DNA of 6,389 bases, taken from Xanthobacteraceae bacterium. Its GTDB lineage: Bacteria > Pseudomonadota > Alphaproteobacteria > Rhizobiales > Xanthobacteraceae. The notes under the pieces were generated by a model. It was not told where the DNA came from, did no database searches, and saw nothing but the letters and a program-made list of their open reading frames with translations. The position numbers were made by a program, and so were the translations under genes. Where the stretch lies: assembly GCA_030043335.1 (NCBI GenBank), contig JASHXX010000039.1, positions 1 to 6,389 on the forward strand, written 5' to 3'. Below are positions 5,386-6,389 of this stretch, in pieces; within the stretch, counting starts at the first letter, position 1; each line of letters opens with the position of its first letter.

Positions 5386-6360
5386 CTAGTGCAGCGCCAT
5401 CACCCGGATCGCGGCCGGGCCGAGAATGACCACGAACAGCACCGGCAGGAAGAAAAGGATCATTGGCACCGTGAGCTTCGGCGGCAGCGCGGCGGCCCGC
5501 TTCTCAGCCTCGGACATGCGCATGTCGCGATTCTCCTGCGCCATCACCCGCATCGCCGTGCCGAGCGGCGTGCCGTAGCGTTCCGCCTGCTGCAGCGCGA
5601 GGCAGACGGCTTTGACACCCTCGAGCCCGGTGCGGCGCGTCAGGTTTTCGTAGGCCTGGCGGCGGTCCTGCAAATAGGACAGCTCCGCTGTCGTCAGCGT
5701 GAGCTCCTCGGCGAGCGCGACCGACTGCGATCCGATTTCCTCGCTGACCTTGCGGAACGCCGCCTCGATCGACATTCCGGATTCGATGCAGATCAACAGC
5801 AGATCGAGCGCATCCGGAAACGCCCGCTTGATCGAAAGCTGGCGCCGCTGGATCTTGTTGCGGAGGAAAAGGTTGGGGCTGATCATGCCGAAATAGGCCG
5901 CGCCGATCGAGATGCCGATCTTGATCAGCGCCGGCTGATCGAGATTGAGCACGAAGTAGACGTAGATGACCGCAAAGGCCAGCGTCGCCACCGGCATCAC
6001 CATGCGGAAGAACAGATAGGTCACGTAGGGCGCCTGGCCGCGATAGCCGACCTGCACCAGCATCGTGCGCGCCTCCTCCTGGCCGACCCATTTGCTGAGA
6101 TTGAAGTTTTCGACGATCGTCTTCATGTAGCCTTTCGGCGACTGCCGCAGCGTCACCTTGCCGGCGCCGGCCGCCAATCGTTCGCGCTCGCGCTGGCGGA
6201 TCTTCTCGCGCTCGAGCGCGACCGCCTTCATCCGCTTGGGCAGCGCATCGTTGACGACATAGGGCATCGCTAGGGTGAGCACCGTCGCCCCGGCGGCGAT
6301 CGCCGCGAACACCGCGGTAAGCAATTTCGGGTCCAGCAGCTGGTCGACCAGGTCGTGCAC
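5386..6360 (-). CDS. tadC: Tad pilus assembly inner-membrane protein TadC (type II secretion F family)
   Basis: This 324-residue protein is an inner-membrane platform component of the Tad/Flp pilus machine, working with TadB and the TadA (CpaF) ATPase. Hydrophobic segments lie at about 13-36, 115-138, 145-165 and 297-320. Between the last two is the cytoplasmic T2SSF domain, which opens FPDALDLLLICIESGMSIEA (181-200). A basic, Arg/Glu-rich linker follows the first helix (about 42-70). The topology and length are typical of TadC. The start is GTG at 6360, seven bases after GAGG. Nine bases separate it from the stop of an upstream gene on the same strand, indicating an operon. GspF and PilC are less likely because the family's duplicated domain is absent. 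It is convergent with the TadD-like gene. Confidence 0.92.
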   Translation of the reverse strand: MHDLVDQLLDPKLLTAVFAAIAAGATVLTLAMPYVVNDALPKRMKAVALEREKIRQRERERLAAGAGKVTLRQSPKGYMKTIVENFNLSKWVGQEEARTMLVQVGYRGQAPYVTYLFFRMVMPVATLAFAVIYVYFVLNLDQPALIKIGISIGAAYFGMISPNLFLRNKIQRRQLSIKRAFPDALDLLLICIESGMSIEAAFRKVSEEIGSQSVALAEELTLTTAELSYLQDRRQAYENLTRRTGLEGVKAVCLALQQAERYGTPLGTAMRVMAQENRDMRMSEAEKRAAALPPKLTVPMILFFLPVLFVVILGPAAIRVMALH

Positions 6361-6367
6361 GGCGCGG

Positions 6368-6371
6368 CCTC
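6368..6371 (-). promoter_or_regulatory. tadC: Ribosome binding site of tadC overlapping the upstream stop codon
   Basis: GAGG, seven bases before the GTG start, overlaps the TGA of the upstream frame. This favours the GTG over any later ATG and suggests translational coupling with the upstream gene. Confidence 0.6.
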
Positions 6372-6389
6372 AGAAATCGAAATTGATCA
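6370..6389 (-). CDS. C-terminal end of an upstream gene, probably tadB
   Basis: Reading leftward, the last codons give INFDF followed by TGA at 6372-6370. Only about six codons are visible, so the protein cannot be identified from its own sequence. In Tad loci, tadB (another T2SSF-family membrane protein) normally sits directly upstream of tadC, and the nine-base gap fits an operon. The identity is inferred from gene order only. Confidence 0.45.

Noticed and set aside
5389..6273. 294-residue plus-strand open frame opposite tadC
   Set aside because: It is rich in Arg, His, Asp and Gln repeats typical of antisense frames; the tadC reading is unambiguous.

Overview
The window looks like ordinary chromosome from a GC-rich alphaproteobacterium, most likely Hyphomicrobiales (Bradyrhizobium/Rhodopseudomonas/Xanthobacteraceae-like). 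This rests on strong G/C third-codon bias, the alphaproteobacterial character of the PhoU, EttA and Tad proteins, and possible Pho and CtrA control sites. No mobile element, CRISPR array, tRNA or rRNA gene was seen. I did not find an undescribed system. The points worth a second look are regulatory or single-residue features in known gene families.

Layout, left to right. (1) Positions 1-1307, minus strand: ettA, an ABC-F translation factor cut by the left edge. (2) Positions 1308-1717: a gene-poor gap with one AT-rich patch. (3) Positions 1718-1900, plus strand: a probable 60-residue small protein of unknown function. (4) Positions 2009-2965, plus strand: a D-2-hydroxyacid dehydrogenase. (5) Positions 2980-3240, minus strand: a SemiSWEET sugar transporter, convergent with the dehydrogenase. 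(6) Positions 3241-3597: a divergent regulatory region with a Pho-box-like direct repeat and a -10-like element. (7) Positions 3598-4335, plus strand: phoU, away from any visible pst genes. (8) Positions 4336-4466: a T-run, then a TTAACC dyad resembling a CtrA site. (9) Positions 4467-5267, plus strand: a TPR lipoprotein resembling TadD. (10) Positions 5268-5385: GC-rich hairpins between convergent genes. (11) Positions 5386-6360, minus strand: tadC, preceded by the last few codons of what is probably tadB.

How the genes work together. The right end is the edge of a tight-adherence (Tad/Flp pilus) locus. TadB and TadC form the inner-membrane platform, and the TadD-like lipoprotein would act at the outer membrane, but it is transcribed towards tadC rather than with it. 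PhoU is a phosphate-signalling negative regulator that seems to be under Pho control itself. EttA, the dehydrogenase and the SemiSWEET have no obvious functional link to one another or to the pilus genes.
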